From contig NZ_CP159578.1 of the NCBI RefSeq assembly GCF_040536835.1, positions 372,001 to 436,000 of the forward strand: a stretch of DNA of 64,000 nt, written 5' to 3'. The position numbers and the translations under genes are program-made. This DNA is from Salinicola endophyticus. GTDB lineage: Bacteria > Pseudomonadota > Gammaproteobacteria > Pseudomonadales > Halomonadaceae. The first letter of the stretch is position 1. Each line of letters starts with the position of its first letter. This document shows, piece by piece, positions 44,952-54,427 of this stretch. The notes beneath the pieces were generated by a model. The model searched no databases, was not told where the DNA came from, and saw only the letters and a program-made list of their open reading frames with translations.

Positions 44952-45415
44952 CACGCGATGATCAGCCTGCCGACGGCCGTTACCGGGTCGGCGAGGGCAT
45001 GGAAGTGACCCTGCACTTCACGGTGAAGCTCGAGGATGGCCAGGTGGTCGACTCCACCCGCGACAAGCAGCCGGCGACCTTCCAGGTCGGCGACGGCAAC
45101 CTGCCGCCGGGCTTCGAGGCGCCGATGAGCGGGCTGGCGGCGGGCGAGAGCGGCAGCTATACGGTGTCGCCGGAGCACGCCTTCGGCCAGCACAATCCGC
45201 AGAACGTCCAGCGTCTGGCCCGCGACAGCTTCGAGGAGGCGGTCGAGCCGGGCATGGTGATGTCTTTCGCCGATCCCGCCGGCGGCGAGCTGCCGGGGGT
45301 GATCGCCAGTGTCGACGAGCGCCATGTCGAGGTGGACTTCAATCATCCGCTGGCGGGGCGTACCCTGACCTTCGACGTCGAGATCCTCGACGTGCGTCCG
45401 GCCACCACCCATTGA
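44948..45415 (+). CDS. fkpB: FKBP-type peptidyl-prolyl isomerase (SlpA/FkpB)
   Basis: A 155-aa SlyD-like FKBP with an inserted flap domain. [29 protein letters not shown] is the FKBP start (quoted in part: [18 protein letters not shown]). It is followed by [19 protein letters not shown], the flap [18 protein letters not shown], and [18 protein letters not shown]. It has no His-rich tail, so it is FkpB rather than SlyD. The lspA-fkpB-ispH order is conserved in gammaproteobacteria. Confidence 0.94.
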   Translation: MTRDDQPADGRYRVGEGMEVTLHFTVKLEDGQVVDSTRDKQPATFQVGDGNLPPGFEAPMSGLAAGESGSYTVSPEHAFGQHNPQNVQRLARDSFEEAVEPGMVMSFADPAGGELPGVIASVDERHVEVDFNHPLAGRTLTFDVEILDVRPATTH

Positions 45416-45485
45416 GGCAGCCCGGCGCGTCCGATCGCGGGCGGCCGGTGTTACCCCCGAGTCAGCGCTCCGGCGCGAGGTTTCC

Positions 45486-46487
45486 ATGACACAGGATCAG
45501 CCCACTACCCAGCCATCGGCGCGGCCCCCGCTGCAGATCAAGCTGGCCAATCCCCGCGGGTTCTGCGCCGGGGTCGACCGTGCCATCGATATCGTCAATC
45601 GCGCACTCGACGTGTTCGGGCCGCCGATCTACGTGCGCCACGAGGTGGTTCACAATCGCTTTGTGGTCGACAGCCTGCGTGAGCGCGGGGCGATCTTCGT
45701 CGAGGAGCTCCATGAGGTGCCCGACGATGTGATCGTGATCTTCTCCGCCCACGGGGTATCACGGGCGGTACAGCAGGAGGCCGAGCAGCGCGGACTCAAG
45801 GTGTTCGATGCCACTTGCCCGCTGGTGACCAAGGTGCACATGGAAGTGCTGCGCTACGCCAAGCGTGGCCAGGAGTGCATTCTGATCGGTCACGCCGGCC
45901 ACCCCGAGGTCGAGGGCACCATGGGGCGCTACGACACCCGTTACGGCGGTGCCATCTATCTGGTCGAGGACGAGCAGGACGTACGCGAGCTGCCGGTGCG
46001 CGACCCCTCGCGGCTGGCCTTCGTCACCCAGACCACGCTGTCGATGGACGATACCGCCAAGGTGATCGATGCCCTGCGCGAGCGCTTCCCCGAGATCCAG
46101 GGGCCGCGCAAGGATGACATCTGCTACGCCACCCAGAACCGACAGGACGCGGTGCGTGAATTGGCCCAGGGCAGTGAACTGGTACTGGTGGTGGGCAGCG
46201 TCAACAGCTCCAACTCCAACCGTCTACGCGAGCTGGCCGAGCGCATGGGTACCCCGGCGCATCTGATCGATGACGCCAGCCAGATCGATGCCGCCTGGCT
46301 CGAGGGCGTGGCGAGTATCGGCATCACCGCCGGCGCCAGCGCACCCGAGGTGCTGGTGAAGGGGGTCATCGAGCGCCTCACCGAGCTCGGTGCCGCACCG
46401 CCCGAGGAGCTCGACGGGCGCGCCGAGACCATCACTTTCTCCATGCCGCGCGAGCTGCGCGAGCAGGTCATCGTCAGCGAAGCGTGA
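45486..46487 (+). CDS. ispH: 4-hydroxy-3-methylbut-2-enyl diphosphate reductase
   Basis: IspH is the iron-sulfur enzyme ending the MEP isoprenoid pathway. The 333-aa protein has the three cluster cysteines in [22 protein letters not shown] and [11 protein letters not shown]. The substrate-binding blocks [29 protein letters not shown] and [11 protein letters not shown] are also present. It starts 70 bases after fkpB and closes the housekeeping block; pilus genes follow. Confidence 0.97.
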   Translation: MTQDQPTTQPSARPPLQIKLANPRGFCAGVDRAIDIVNRALDVFGPPIYVRHEVVHNRFVVDSLRERGAIFVEELHEVPDDVIVIFSAHGVSRAVQQEAEQRGLKVFDATCPLVTKVHMEVLRYAKRGQECILIGHAGHPEVEGTMGRYDTRYGGAIYLVEDEQDVRELPVRDPSRLAFVTQTTLSMDDTAKVIDALRERFPEIQGPRKDDICYATQNRQDAVRELAQGSELVLVVGSVNSSNSNRLRELAERMGTPAHLIDDASQIDAAWLEGVASIGITAGASAPEVLVKGVIERLTELGAAPPEELDGRAETITFSMPRELREQVIVSEA

Positions 46488-46535
46488 TCACGCCCTAAAC
46501 TCCCTCTCTTTCTGGCCGATACAGGGTAAACAAAT

Positions 46536-46605
46536 GTAACCACTGGCAGTGCCGGTGGTCGTTACCCTTTCGGCCGTCGCTTGTCCGACGGCTCTCCGCG
46601 GAGCC
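46536..46605. repeat. Degenerate single copy of the double-hairpin repeat
   Basis: GTAACCAC...GTGGTCGTTACCC is followed by TTTCGGCCGTCGCTTGTCCGAC, with the second hairpin GCCGTCG (46573-46579) and CGACGGC (46586-46592). This repeats the order and core of the elements at 7859 and 38284, but with different stem bases that still pair. It lies between ispH and pilV and runs into the pilV start region. Confidence 0.55.
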
Positions 46606-46609
46606 GGGT

Positions 46610-47119
46610 GTGTCCCAGTGTCCTCACGGCTTGCGCCAACAGCGCGGCCTATCGCTCATCGAAGTCCTCGTCGCCATGCTGGTCTTCAGCATCGGTCTGC
46701 TGGGGACCGCGCAGCTGTTGGCACAGCAGCAGCGGCTGGGGCAGGAGGCCAGCCATCGCGCCATGGCGACGATCATGGCGGAGGACCTGCTCGAACGTGC
46801 CAAGCTCGACCCGGACCGCAACCAGCGCTTCGCAGGTAGCTATGAGCCGGGCAACCCCAGCGGGAGTACTCAGCAGAACGCGGTGCCCGCCGGCCTCCAG
46901 TCCTGGATGGCGGCCTGGACGCCACGCGCCGCGCTGCCCGACCCGCGTGTGTGTGTCAGCGCGCCGGCGGCGGGGGCCGCCGGCGACGTCGCCGTCACCC
47001 TGGTGTGGTACTCGCGTACCGCGCTGACCGCGCCGTCACAGCTACCGGCGTGTGTCAGCGCGCGGGGCGACCGAAACCATCAGCGCTGGGTGACACTCGC
47101 GGCCTGGGTGAGCGCCTGA
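46610..47119 (+). CDS. pilV: Type IV pilus minor pilin PilV
   Basis: A 169-aa prepilin with a type III leader. QQRG|LSLIEVLVAMLVFSIGLLG shows the Gly before the cleavage site, the conserved Glu5 and the hydrophobic helix. ASHRAMATIMAEDLLERAKLDP and a C-terminal half with two Cys fit PilV. The start is GTG 46610 with a weak ribosome-binding site next to the repeat element. Its stop overlaps the pilW ATG (TGATG). PilV, PilW, PilX and PilY1 together prime pilus assembly. Confidence 0.88.
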   Translation: MSQCPHGLRQQRGLSLIEVLVAMLVFSIGLLGTAQLLAQQQRLGQEASHRAMATIMAEDLLERAKLDPDRNQRFAGSYEPGNPSGSTQQNAVPAGLQSWMAAWTPRAALPDPRVCVSAPAAGAAGDVAVTLVWYSRTALTAPSQLPACVSARGDRNHQRWVTLAAWVSA

Positions 47120-48057
47120 TGGCGTGGCCTGGCGAAAGACGTGGCGGCGCGAGGCGTCAGGCCGGGGCGACGCTGATCGAGCTGATGATTGCGATGGCGA
47201 TCGGCCTGGTGATGATCCTGGCGCTGACGCGGGTCTATCTCGCCAGCGCCGAAAGCGCCCGTGACGCGACCGCGCAGGCCAGCCTGATGGACAAGGCGCG
47301 CCTGCTCCAGGAGCGCTTCAACACCGAGTTCCGCCGCGCCGACTTCTGGGGGCGCGTGCCTGCCGACGCCGAGCGCCGGGGCACGCTCACCCTGGGCGGC
47401 GACTGCGGCGGCGACTTCGCCTTCGGACGCAGTGCCCAGGCCGCGTCCGACCGGCCGCTGGGGGTGTGGGCGTCGACCACGCCGCCCTCGGACTGCTCGC
47501 TGCAGCACCCGCTGGCCAACCAGACCTTTGTGGTCATCCGCTACGCCGCCGAGCCGTGCGCGGCCGCTGGCTGCGGTGGTCCGGGGCTGAAGAGTTTCGA
47601 CCCTTTCGCGAGTTTCTTCAGCGGCACGCCGCCCGCCGAGCCGGCGCGCGGAGATGCCAATGACCTGTGGCGCTATGGCGGCAGTCTCTACTACCTCAGC
47701 CAAAACGATGGCGACACCGCGCTGCGGCGGCTGCGACTCTCCGGTTCGCGTTTGAGTAACCAGGAGGTGCTGGAGGGGGTCGAGGCGCTGGCCTACCGCT
47801 GGTACGTGGCCAACGTCGGTGGGAGTGGGGGGAGCTGGCAGAGCAGCGCCGATCTGAACGCGGCGATGGTGTCGCGAATCCAGGCGGCACAGATCGAAGC
47901 GGTGGTCTCGGTGGCCACCCGCGCCACCTATCAGGATTCGCGCCAGTACACGCTGAGCGACGGCACTCAGGTCGCGCCTGCACGCGGCCGGCGCTATCGG
48001 GAACTCGCCTTCGTGGTGCCGCTGGAGATGCATCGGCCGGGAGGCGGCAATGGCTGA
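47119..48057 (+). CDS. pilW: Type IV pilus minor pilin PilW
   Basis: A 312-aa PilW-like prepilin. RRQAG|ATLIELMIAMAIGLVMILALTR (quoted in part: ATLIELMIAMAIGLVM) is the leader and helix, with an Ala after the processing Gly. DKARLLQERFNTEFRRADFWG and several Cys (GGDCGGDF, CSLQHP, PCAAAGCGG) follow as in the family. It overlaps pilV and pilX, so the minor-pilin genes form one unit. Confidence 0.88.
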   Translation: MAWPGERRGGARRQAGATLIELMIAMAIGLVMILALTRVYLASAESARDATAQASLMDKARLLQERFNTEFRRADFWGRVPADAERRGTLTLGGDCGGDFAFGRSAQAASDRPLGVWASTTPPSDCSLQHPLANQTFVVIRYAAEPCAAAGCGGPGLKSFDPFASFFSGTPPAEPARGDANDLWRYGGSLYYLSQNDGDTALRRLRLSGSRLSNQEVLEGVEALAYRWYVANVGGSGGSWQSSADLNAAMVSRIQAAQIEAVVSVATRATYQDSRQYTLSDGTQVAPARGRRYRELAFVVPLEMHRPGGGNG

Positions 48058-48535
48058 GCGTTGCGGACCCCACCATCAGCGCGGCGTGGTGTTGCTCATG
48101 AGTCTGATCTTTCTGCTGCTGCTGGCGATCGTGGCGGCGGCGCTGGCCGAGACCCTGGCCACCCAGAACCGTCTAGGCGTGGCGCATCAGCAGGCGCGAG
48201 TGCTGTTTCAGTCACTGCACGGTGTGCTCGACGCGGCCAGCCACGAGCAGGCAGCGCTACGCGCGCAGTCCCAGAGCGCCCAGCCCGGCACGCCGCAGGC
48301 ATGGCAGGGCAGTCACCCTACTCTCCCCACGGGTGACCGGCTCGGGGTCGAACTGCTGCGCGCCGCCCATACCTGCCTGGTGCCCGGCTACTCCAGCGGT
48401 AGCTGCCTGCCGCTGGAGCTCGACGCCAGCGGCACCCGCGGCGCCTCCGAGGTCAACGCCCGCCAGGTGCTGGGGCTGCGGATCGAGACAGTGGATGTGA
48501 CATCGGGAGGGGATGGCCGTGCCGGTATCTTCTAA
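48050..48535 (+). CDS. pilX: Type IV pilus minor pilin PilX
   Basis: A 161-aa protein with the PilX N-terminus HHQRG|VVLLMSLIFLLLLAIVAAAL, in which the usual Glu5 is absent, as is common for PilX. One Cys pair occurs in HTCLVPGY and GSCLPLEL. It overlaps pilW by 8 bases and pilY1 by 23 bases. In type IV pili PilX acts with PilV, PilW and PilY1 in the tip-priming complex. Confidence 0.85.
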   Translation: MAERCGPHHQRGVVLLMSLIFLLLLAIVAAALAETLATQNRLGVAHQQARVLFQSLHGVLDAASHEQAALRAQSQSAQPGTPQAWQGSHPTLPTGDRLGVELLRAAHTCLVPGYSSGSCLPLELDASGTRGASEVNARQVLGLRIETVDVTSGGDGRAGIF

Positions 48536-51500
48536 GCATGCCATTCGCAGCCGGTCCGGCGCGGCGACGCTGGCACGGCGGGCGCTGTGCTGGGTGATGC
48601 TGACCGCGCTGTGTCTGGCGCTGCCGGCAGGCGCCGACGATACCGATATCTACCGCAGTCTCTACGATATCGAGTCGCGCGGTACCAAGCCGCAGGTGAT
48701 GATCCTGTTCGACACCTCCGGCAGCATGAACGACGTGGTCGCCAGCAGCGGCGGCAACGGCAGCAAGATCAACATCGCCAAGACGGTGATCGACGCGCTG
48801 GTGCGCAACAATCCCCAGGTCGATTTCGGGCTGACGATCTTCAACTACAACGCCTATTCGCCGGACGGTGGGCGGGTCATCTATCCGCTGCCCGGCAGGG
48901 GAATGAGCGGGGGCGACGAGCAGCGCTCGGCGCTACGGCAAACGCTGGGTGATCTCGACCCGGTGACCTCGACGCCTCTGTGCGAGACCTACTACGAGAT
49001 ATTCCGCTACCTGAACGGCGATCGGCCGCTCTACGGCACTCAGCCACGCGCCTACTATGACAGCAACCCGCCCTACAGCCGCGACGCACTCGAGGGCAAC
49101 GGCCGCTACTCGCCGTATCGCTCGCCGCTGCGCCCGTGTGAGCCGCTCTATCTGATCTACATGACCGACGGTGTGCCGCAGCACGATACCGCTGCCAATG
49201 CCGCCATTGCCCGGCTGGTGGCCGGCAGCGGCTTCTATCACGGCTGCGATGACTACGCTGCGATCGACGACTTCTCGCGGCCAACGCACGAGCGCAACTG
49301 CATGCCGGAGCTGGCCTACTATATGCAGCAACTGGAGACTTTCAGCCAGGGCGAGACCCCGCGCGGGCCGGTGACCACCTATACCATCGGCTTCGATACC
49401 GACCAGCGGCTGCTGGTCGACAGCGCCAGCCCGCTCAACCTGGCGCCGGGCCAGACCTGCCCCACGCCGCGCCGGGACACCCGTTACCATGGCCGCGACG
49501 CCTGTGTGGGCTATTTCACCGCGGCCAATTCGGCCCAGCTCTACGCCGCCTTCCAGGGCGCGATCGACGACGTGCTCTCGCGCAGCACCACCTTCTCGGC
49601 GCCGGCGGTCTCCGCGGCCTTCACCAATAACACCCAGAGCCTGGACCGGCTCTACCTGCCGCGCTTTCTGCCGCGCAACACGCCGCGCTGGAGCGGCAAC
49701 GTCAAGCGGCTCCGCTTCGTCTCGCAGCAGCACTGGGAGGACGTACGCGGCAATCAGGCGTTCGACACCCAGACCGGCGATATCCGCAAGAGTGCCTACA
49801 CCTGGTGGTCCGGCAGTGACATGCTCGATCTCGATGCGCCGGATGGCAACACAGTCGAGGCCGGCGGCGTGGGGGCACTGCTACGTCAGGCCGTGGGACG
49901 CTCGCTCGCCGAGGAAACGGGCGCTGACGGGCGTCACGTCTTTACCCAGGCGCAGGGCGCGTTGCGTCCGCTGGCGCTCACGTCGCAACCCGCCTGGATG
50001 AACGATCCGGCCAGCTGGGGATTGCCGCCGCAGACCTCGGAGACCGAGATCGCCCGGCTGATCGCCTGGGCGCGTGGTGTGGACATCGACGATGAAAATG
50101 GTGACGGCGTGCGCAACCAGGCACGCCCGTGGATTCTCGGCGATATCCTGCACAGCGACCCCATTGCGCTGAACTACGGCCGTCTCGACGGTGCCGATCG
50201 TGGTGAGACCCGGGAGAAACTCTATCTCGCCTTCGGCACCAACGCCGGCTTCCTCCACTTCATCGACGGTGACAGTGGCCAGGAGCAGTGGGCCTTCATG
50301 CCGCGCCCCCTGGCCCCGCTGCAGCCGACGCTGCGTGATAACCAGGAGGCGACCGATGATGAGCCGCGTCACCCCTACGGTGTCGATGGTCCGGCCGCCT
50401 TCGTGCGCATCGATGCCGATCGTGACGGGCGCATCACACCCGGTGGCGGCGACCGTATGCTGCTGGCCTTCGGGCTGCGCCGCGGCGGGCGTGACTACTA
50501 TGCGCTCGACGTCACCGACCCGGCGAAGCCGCGCCTGGCCTGGCAGCTGAGCGCCAGCGGTGACTTCGCCGAACTCGGCCAGAGCTGGGCGGCGCCGATC
50601 CCGGCGCGGGTGCCCGGCCACGCCAACCCGGTGTTCGTAATCAGCGGTGGCTACGACCCCGGGCGTGACGACCCCGAACGCGATGCCAGCCAGGCGGATG
50701 GTCAGGGGCGTGCGCTCTATATCGTCGATGCCCTGAGCGGCGAGCTCGTCTATCGTGCCGACCCCAGCACGTCCGGACGCTTCGTCGGCGGCGAGACGTT
50801 TCGCCAGGCGCTGCCCGCCGCGCCGCGGGTGGTCGACAGCAACAACGATGGCGTCGCCGATCGTATCTATCTCGCCGACGTGGGCGGCAATCTGTGGCGG
50901 CTCGATCTCGCCGGCAGCGATCCCGATGACTGGCGGGTGCGCAAGATTGCGGCACTCGGTGGTACGGGGCAGGATAATCGACGTTTTTTCACCAGCGTGG
51001 ATTTCGTCGGGCTCGACGTCGAGGGCCGCCGCCAGGACCTGCTGCTGCTGGGCAGCGGTGATCGCGCCAACCCCAAGGCGGGCGGGGAGGGCAGCCAGGC
51101 GCCGGCGGTGAATGATGCCTTCTTCGCCGTGCGTGACCCGGTCAGCGTGGCGGCGGCGGAGGGGGGGAAGATCAAGCCGGTCAGCCTCGATCAGTTGACC
51201 GATATCAGCGACCAGCGCTTCTGCGATCCCCAGGCCGACAGCGCCGAGGCGGGTGCCGACAAGCGCGGTGACGACGCACGGGCCTGCCTGCCGGCGTGGC
51301 AATCCGGAGCGGGCTGGGTGCTCTATCTCGATCGCGGCTATAGTCTGCCGCTGACCGGGGCCAAGGTGCTCTCGCCGAGCGTCACTCTCGATGGTGGCGT
51401 CTACTTCTCCGCCTATGTGCCCGACAAGCCCGACTCGATCTGCGTGCCGGTGGTGGGGCGCAGCTACCTGTTCGGCATCGATCTGCTCACCGGCCTGGGC

Positions 51501-51737
51501 ATCGGTGGTGCCGATGAGAGCGATGCCGAGCTAAAGAAGGGGCGGCGTGCGGTGGTGGCGGGTGAATATCTGCTGGGGCGTCCGGCGGTACTGGTGCGTG
51601 GCGACGAACTCTACCTCCAGGGGATCGGTGCCGCCTCTCTGGCGGGGCTGGTAAAAGCGGGGGCCGGGAGCGCCGGTGGTGGCATGCAGCTGCCTTACCG
51701 CGTGCGCCGCACCTACTGGTATGAACCGGTCCCGTGA
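48513..51737 (+). CDS. pilY1: Type IV pilus tip adhesin/assembly protein PilY1
   Basis: A 1074-aa PilY1-like protein. A signal peptide ([17 protein letters not shown]) is followed by a von Willebrand A domain whose MIDAS begins [12 protein letters not shown] (about residue 65). The C-terminal half is the PilY1 beta-propeller (about 540-1000), with [24 protein letters not shown] (in part), [15 protein letters not shown] and calcium-binding loops such as [15 protein letters not shown]. PilY1 promotes pilus extension, adhesion and, in Pseudomonas, surface sensing. The start in GGGAGGGGATG leaves a short Shine-Dalgarno spacing. Confidence 0.92.
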   Translation: MAVPVSSKHAIRSRSGAATLARRALCWVMLTALCLALPAGADDTDIYRSLYDIESRGTKPQVMILFDTSGSMNDVVASSGGNGSKINIAKTVIDALVRNNPQVDFGLTIFNYNAYSPDGGRVIYPLPGRGMSGGDEQRSALRQTLGDLDPVTSTPLCETYYEIFRYLNGDRPLYGTQPRAYYDSNPPYSRDALEGNGRYSPYRSPLRPCEPLYLIYMTDGVPQHDTAANAAIARLVAGSGFYHGCDDYAAIDDFSRPTHERNCMPELAYYMQQLETFSQGETPRGPVTTYTIGFDTDQRLLVDSASPLNLAPGQTCPTPRRDTRYHGRDACVGYFTAANSAQLYAAFQGAIDDVLSRSTTFSAPAVSAAFTNNTQSLDRLYLPRFLPRNTPRWSGNVKRLRFVSQQHWEDVRGNQAFDTQTGDIRKSAYTWWSGSDMLDLDAPDGNTVEAGGVGALLRQAVGRSLAEETGADGRHVFTQAQGALRPLALTSQPAWMNDPASWGLPPQTSETEIARLIAWARGVDIDDENGDGVRNQARPWILGDILHSDPIALNYGRLDGADRGETREKLYLAFGTNAGFLHFIDGDSGQEQWAFMPRPLAPLQPTLRDNQEATDDEPRHPYGVDGPAAFVRIDADRDGRITPGGGDRMLLAFGLRRGGRDYYALDVTDPAKPRLAWQLSASGDFAELGQSWAAPIPARVPGHANPVFVISGGYDPGRDDPERDASQADGQGRALYIVDALSGELVYRADPSTSGRFVGGETFRQALPAAPRVVDSNNDGVADRIYLADVGGNLWRLDLAGSDPDDWRVRKIAALGGTGQDNRRFFTSVDFVGLDVEGRRQDLLLLGSGDRANPKAGGEGSQAPAVNDAFFAVRDPVSVAAAEGGKIKPVSLDQLTDISDQRFCDPQADSAEAGADKRGDDARACLPAWQSGAGWVLYLDRGYSLPLTGAKVLSPSVTLDGGVYFSAYVPDKPDSICVPVVGRSYLFGIDLLTGLGIGGADESDAELKKGRRAVVAGEYLLGRPAVLVRGDELYLQGIGAASLAGLVKAGAGSAGGGMQLPYRVRRTYWYEPVP

Positions 51738-51829
51738 TCCCGCTGGCGTTAGTCCCGAACCGCCGTCGATCGCGACGGCACTCTCTTTTTCCTACCTCTT
51801 TTTCCTACCAGTCCGCGAACGGAGATTTC

Positions 51830-52270
51830 ATGACTCAGCGCCAGCGTGGTTTCACCCTGATCGAGCTGATGATCGTGGTGGCGATCGTCGGCATCCTCGC
51901 CGCGATCGCCATTCCCAGCTATCAGCAGTATGTCGAGCGTTCTCGGCGCGGCGACGGCGAGGCGCTGCTGCAGAGCGCGATGGCGCGCCAGGAGAGCTAC
52001 TACGGCCAGTTTCTGCAATACGCTCCCGACGTGGCGACCCTAACCGGGGGCGGCACCCTGGGCAACAGCGACTATCAGCTGGCGGTCTGCGGCAATCAGG
52101 CGGGTTGCAGCGGCGGGGGCTCGGGCCAGACGCCGCCGGCGGGCCAGTATGTGCGCATGACCGCGACGCCCCAGGCGGGCAGTCCGCAGCAGGGCGATGG
52201 CGTGCTGTGGATCGACTCCCAGGGCAATACCGGGCGGCGGCTGAATGGCACCGAGCAGGGGGCATGGTGA
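51830..52270 (+). CDS. pilE: Type IV pilin PilE
   Basis: A 146-aa type IV prepilin. The leader MTQRQRG is cleaved before [33 protein letters not shown] (quoted in part: [20 protein letters not shown]), with Glu5 present. [18 protein letters not shown] and two Cys ([10 protein letters not shown]) follow. ATG 51830 has GGAGATTTC directly before it; a frame from 51734 has no pilin leader position and is rejected. In Pseudomonas pilE is the last minor-pilin gene after pilY1 and this order is kept. Confidence 0.9.
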   Translation: MTQRQRGFTLIELMIVVAIVGILAAIAIPSYQQYVERSRRGDGEALLQSAMARQESYYGQFLQYAPDVATLTGGGTLGNSDYQLAVCGNQAGCSGGGSGQTPPAGQYVRMTATPQAGSPQQGDGVLWIDSQGNTGRRLNGTEQGAW

Positions 52271-52584
52271 TGCGAGTCAAGGGCATGCAGACAATGAAAC
52301 CGGTCGCGGGACTGGCGGGGCTCGGGCTCTGTCTGCTCGGCCTGTGGTCACCTGCGTTGGCGGATGAGCGCGAGGTGGCCAAGTGTGCGGTGCGTCAGGC
52401 CGACGGCACCCTGCGCATCCGCTGGATCGAGATCGACGAGATGCGTGAGGCCCAGCGTGCGCTGCAACGTTTCCTCGATCACGAAGCCCCCGGTGAGGGG
52501 CGCCAGGTCGAGCGCTGTATCGGCGCGCGGCAGATCTTCCCCAGTGCCCAGGCGCGTGCCGCGGATCGCAGCGCCCCACGCTGA
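52270..52584 (+). CDS. Small exported protein at the end of the pil operon
   Basis: A 104-aa protein with a signal peptide (PVAGLAGLGLCLLGLWSPALA) and a mature part with two Cys (VAKCAVRQADGTLRIRW, VERCIGARQIF). The start ATG 52270 overlaps the pilE stop (TGATG) and has AGGGGG at good spacing; ATG 52264 and 52285 are alternatives. I do not recognise a family. By position it could be a functional counterpart of pilY2, a small gene between pilY1 and pilE in Pseudomonas, but this is only positional inference. Confidence 0.6.
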   Translation: MRVKGMQTMKPVAGLAGLGLCLLGLWSPALADEREVAKCAVRQADGTLRIRWIEIDEMREAQRALQRFLDHEAPGEGRQVERCIGARQIFPSAQARAADRSAPR

Positions 52585-52600
52585 GCCGTGTCCGGGCGGC

Positions 52601-53206
52601 TCAGGGAGGACAGCCGCTGCGCTCACCATGGGTCAGCGTCACCCGGCCGGCATCGTTGAGCGTCAGCTTGTTGCCGTCACTGGCCGTGCAGACCCAGAAG
52701 CTGCCGAGTGACGTATTGAAGCGCCACGGTGTACTGGGAAAAGTGAGCCGGCTGCCGCGATTCCAGCTCAGGCTGATGCCCGTCAGCGGATGCTCCCCCG
52801 CCAGGCGCCCTCCGCCACCGTCGGCCTGAGCCCACTGATAACCCCGGTTCCAATTCTTGCCGCACTGGCCACTGGCGCCGGCAGGGCCGAGGGCACAGAG
52901 CTGCCACGGCTGGCGCGTGGCGATGGCGAGCTGCTGCAGCGCCTCCAGCCGCTGGTGCAGGGCCTCGGTCTCGCTGGCCAGGCGGCGGCGCTCCAGCCAG
53001 CCACTGGTGGAGATCGCGATACCGGCGAGTATGCCGATGATCACCAGGGTGACCAGCAGCTCGATCAGGGTAAAACCGCCCTGGCGGCTGCCGCTCGATC
53101 GGGATGAGGCGGTGGGCGCACGCGACGGGCGGTGAGCGGTACGCGGGGCGATAGCGGTATCTCCTCGGGCGAGGTCGGGCACGGGCGGCGGTGCGGATGG
53201 TAACAT
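52601..53206 (-). CDS. FimT/GspH-like pseudopilin
   Basis: A prepilin-like protein whose core is RQGG|FTLIELLVTLVIIGILAGIA, with Glu5. It is followed by ETEALHQRLEALQQLAIATRQPW and WVCTASDGNKLTLNDAGRV, typical of FimT/GspH minor pilins. The annotated start 53206 gives 201 aa with an unusually long 44-residue pre-leader and leaves only 23 bases to the divergent thiO start. A GAGGAG lies inside the N-terminal part without a standard start codon at the right distance, so the true start is uncertain. It converges with the pil operon. Confidence 0.8.
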   Translation of the reverse strand: MLPSAPPPVPDLARGDTAIAPRTAHRPSRAPTASSRSSGSRQGGFTLIELLVTLVIIGILAGIAISTSGWLERRRLASETEALHQRLEALQQLAIATRQPWQLCALGPAGASGQCGKNWNRGYQWAQADGGGGRLAGEHPLTGISLSWNRGSRLTFPSTPWRFNTSLGSFWVCTASDGNKLTLNDAGRVTLTHGERSGCPP

Positions 53207-53229
53207 CGGGCTTTTGTCGGGATATCGAC

Positions 53230-54315
53230 ATGCAGCAGGATTTCTTGATCGTGGGCGGGGGCGTCATCGGCATGCTGACGGCGCTGCAGATGGCCGATGC
53301 CGGGCACTCGGTGGCGCTGGTGGAGCGCGGCCGCTGCGGCCGCGAGGCATCCTGGGCCGGCGGTGGCATCGTCTCGCCGCTCTACCCCTGGCGCTATTCG
53401 CGGCCGATCTCGGCGCTGTCGAGCTGGTCCGAGGGGCGCTACCCGGAGCTCGCCGGGCGGCTGCTCGAAGAGACCGGCATCGACCCCGAGTTCCGCCAGA
53501 AGGGGCTGCTCTACCTGCGCGTCGAGGATGTCGCCGCCGCCCTCGACTGGGCGCGCGAGGTGGCCAAGCCGCTGTCGCGCATCGATGCCGCGACCCTGTA
53601 TGCCAAGGAGCCGCAGGCGGCACCGGGATTCGACGGTGCACTGTGGATGCCGACCCTGGGCAGCATTCGCAACCCGCGCCTGGGCCAGGCGCTGCGCGCG
53701 CGCCTCGCCGCCAGCCCTGGGGTCACGCTGCACGAGGGGCGTGAGGTGCGCGGGCTGATCCGCCAGGGCGCGGCCATCCGCGGGGTCGAGACCGACACCG
53801 GCGGGCTGCACGCCGGTCACACCGTGGTCTGCGCCGGGGCCTGGTCGAGCGCGCTGCTGGCGTCGGTCGGCGTTACCCTGGCGGTGCGCCCGGTGCGCGG
53901 GCAGATGATTCTGTTCAAGGCGCCACCGGGGCTGGTCGAGCGGGTGGTACTCAAGGATGGCCGCTACGTCATTCCGCGCGCCGATGGCCGCGTGCTGGCC
54001 GGCTCGACCCTCGAAGAGGTGGGCTTCGACAAGCAGACCACGGCCGCGGCGTTCGATTCGCTGCACGCCAGCGCCTGCAGTATCGTGCCGGCGTTGGCCG
54101 AGTGCGAGGTCGAGCACCACTGGGCCGGGCTGCGCCCCGGCTCGCCCGAGGGCATACCGACCATCGGTGCGGTGCCGGGGTTCGACGGGCTGCATATCAA
54201 TGCCGGACACTACCGCAACGGCTTGGTGCTGGCGCCGGCCTCGACCCGGCTGCTGGTGGATCAGCTGATCGGCTGCGCGCCGATCGTCGACCCGACCCCT
54301 TACCTGCCGCGCTGA
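53230..54315 (+). CDS. thiO: Glycine oxidase ThiO-like FAD oxidoreductase
   Basis: A 361-aa FAD-dependent D-amino-acid-oxidase-fold enzyme. The N-terminal motif is FLIVGGGVIGMLTALQMADAG. GREASWAGGGIVSPLYPWRY and the C-terminal HHWAGLRPGSPEGIPTIG and INAGHYRNGLVLAPAS match ThiO, which makes the glyoxylate imine for thiamine thiazole synthesis. ATG 53230 puts the FAD motif at residue 6. thiO beside type IV pilus genes is also the Pseudomonas order. No other thiamine gene is nearby. Confidence 0.9.
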   Translation: MQQDFLIVGGGVIGMLTALQMADAGHSVALVERGRCGREASWAGGGIVSPLYPWRYSRPISALSSWSEGRYPELAGRLLEETGIDPEFRQKGLLYLRVEDVAAALDWAREVAKPLSRIDAATLYAKEPQAAPGFDGALWMPTLGSIRNPRLGQALRARLAASPGVTLHEGREVRGLIRQGAAIRGVETDTGGLHAGHTVVCAGAWSSALLASVGVTLAVRPVRGQMILFKAPPGLVERVVLKDGRYVIPRADGRVLAGSTLEEVGFDKQTTAAAFDSLHASACSIVPALAECEVEHHWAGLRPGSPEGIPTIGAVPGFDGLHINAGHYRNGLVLAPASTRLLVDQLIGCAPIVDPTPYLPR

Positions 54316-54427
54316 GTGCGGATTTTGCCCTGGCCGCGACCATGGGCGAAAATGATCGTGACGTCGCCGAGGCCGGTTGTGCGGCGCCAGCCAACCCTGT
54401 CGTAGCTGTCTGGAGAAGAGTGGACCC

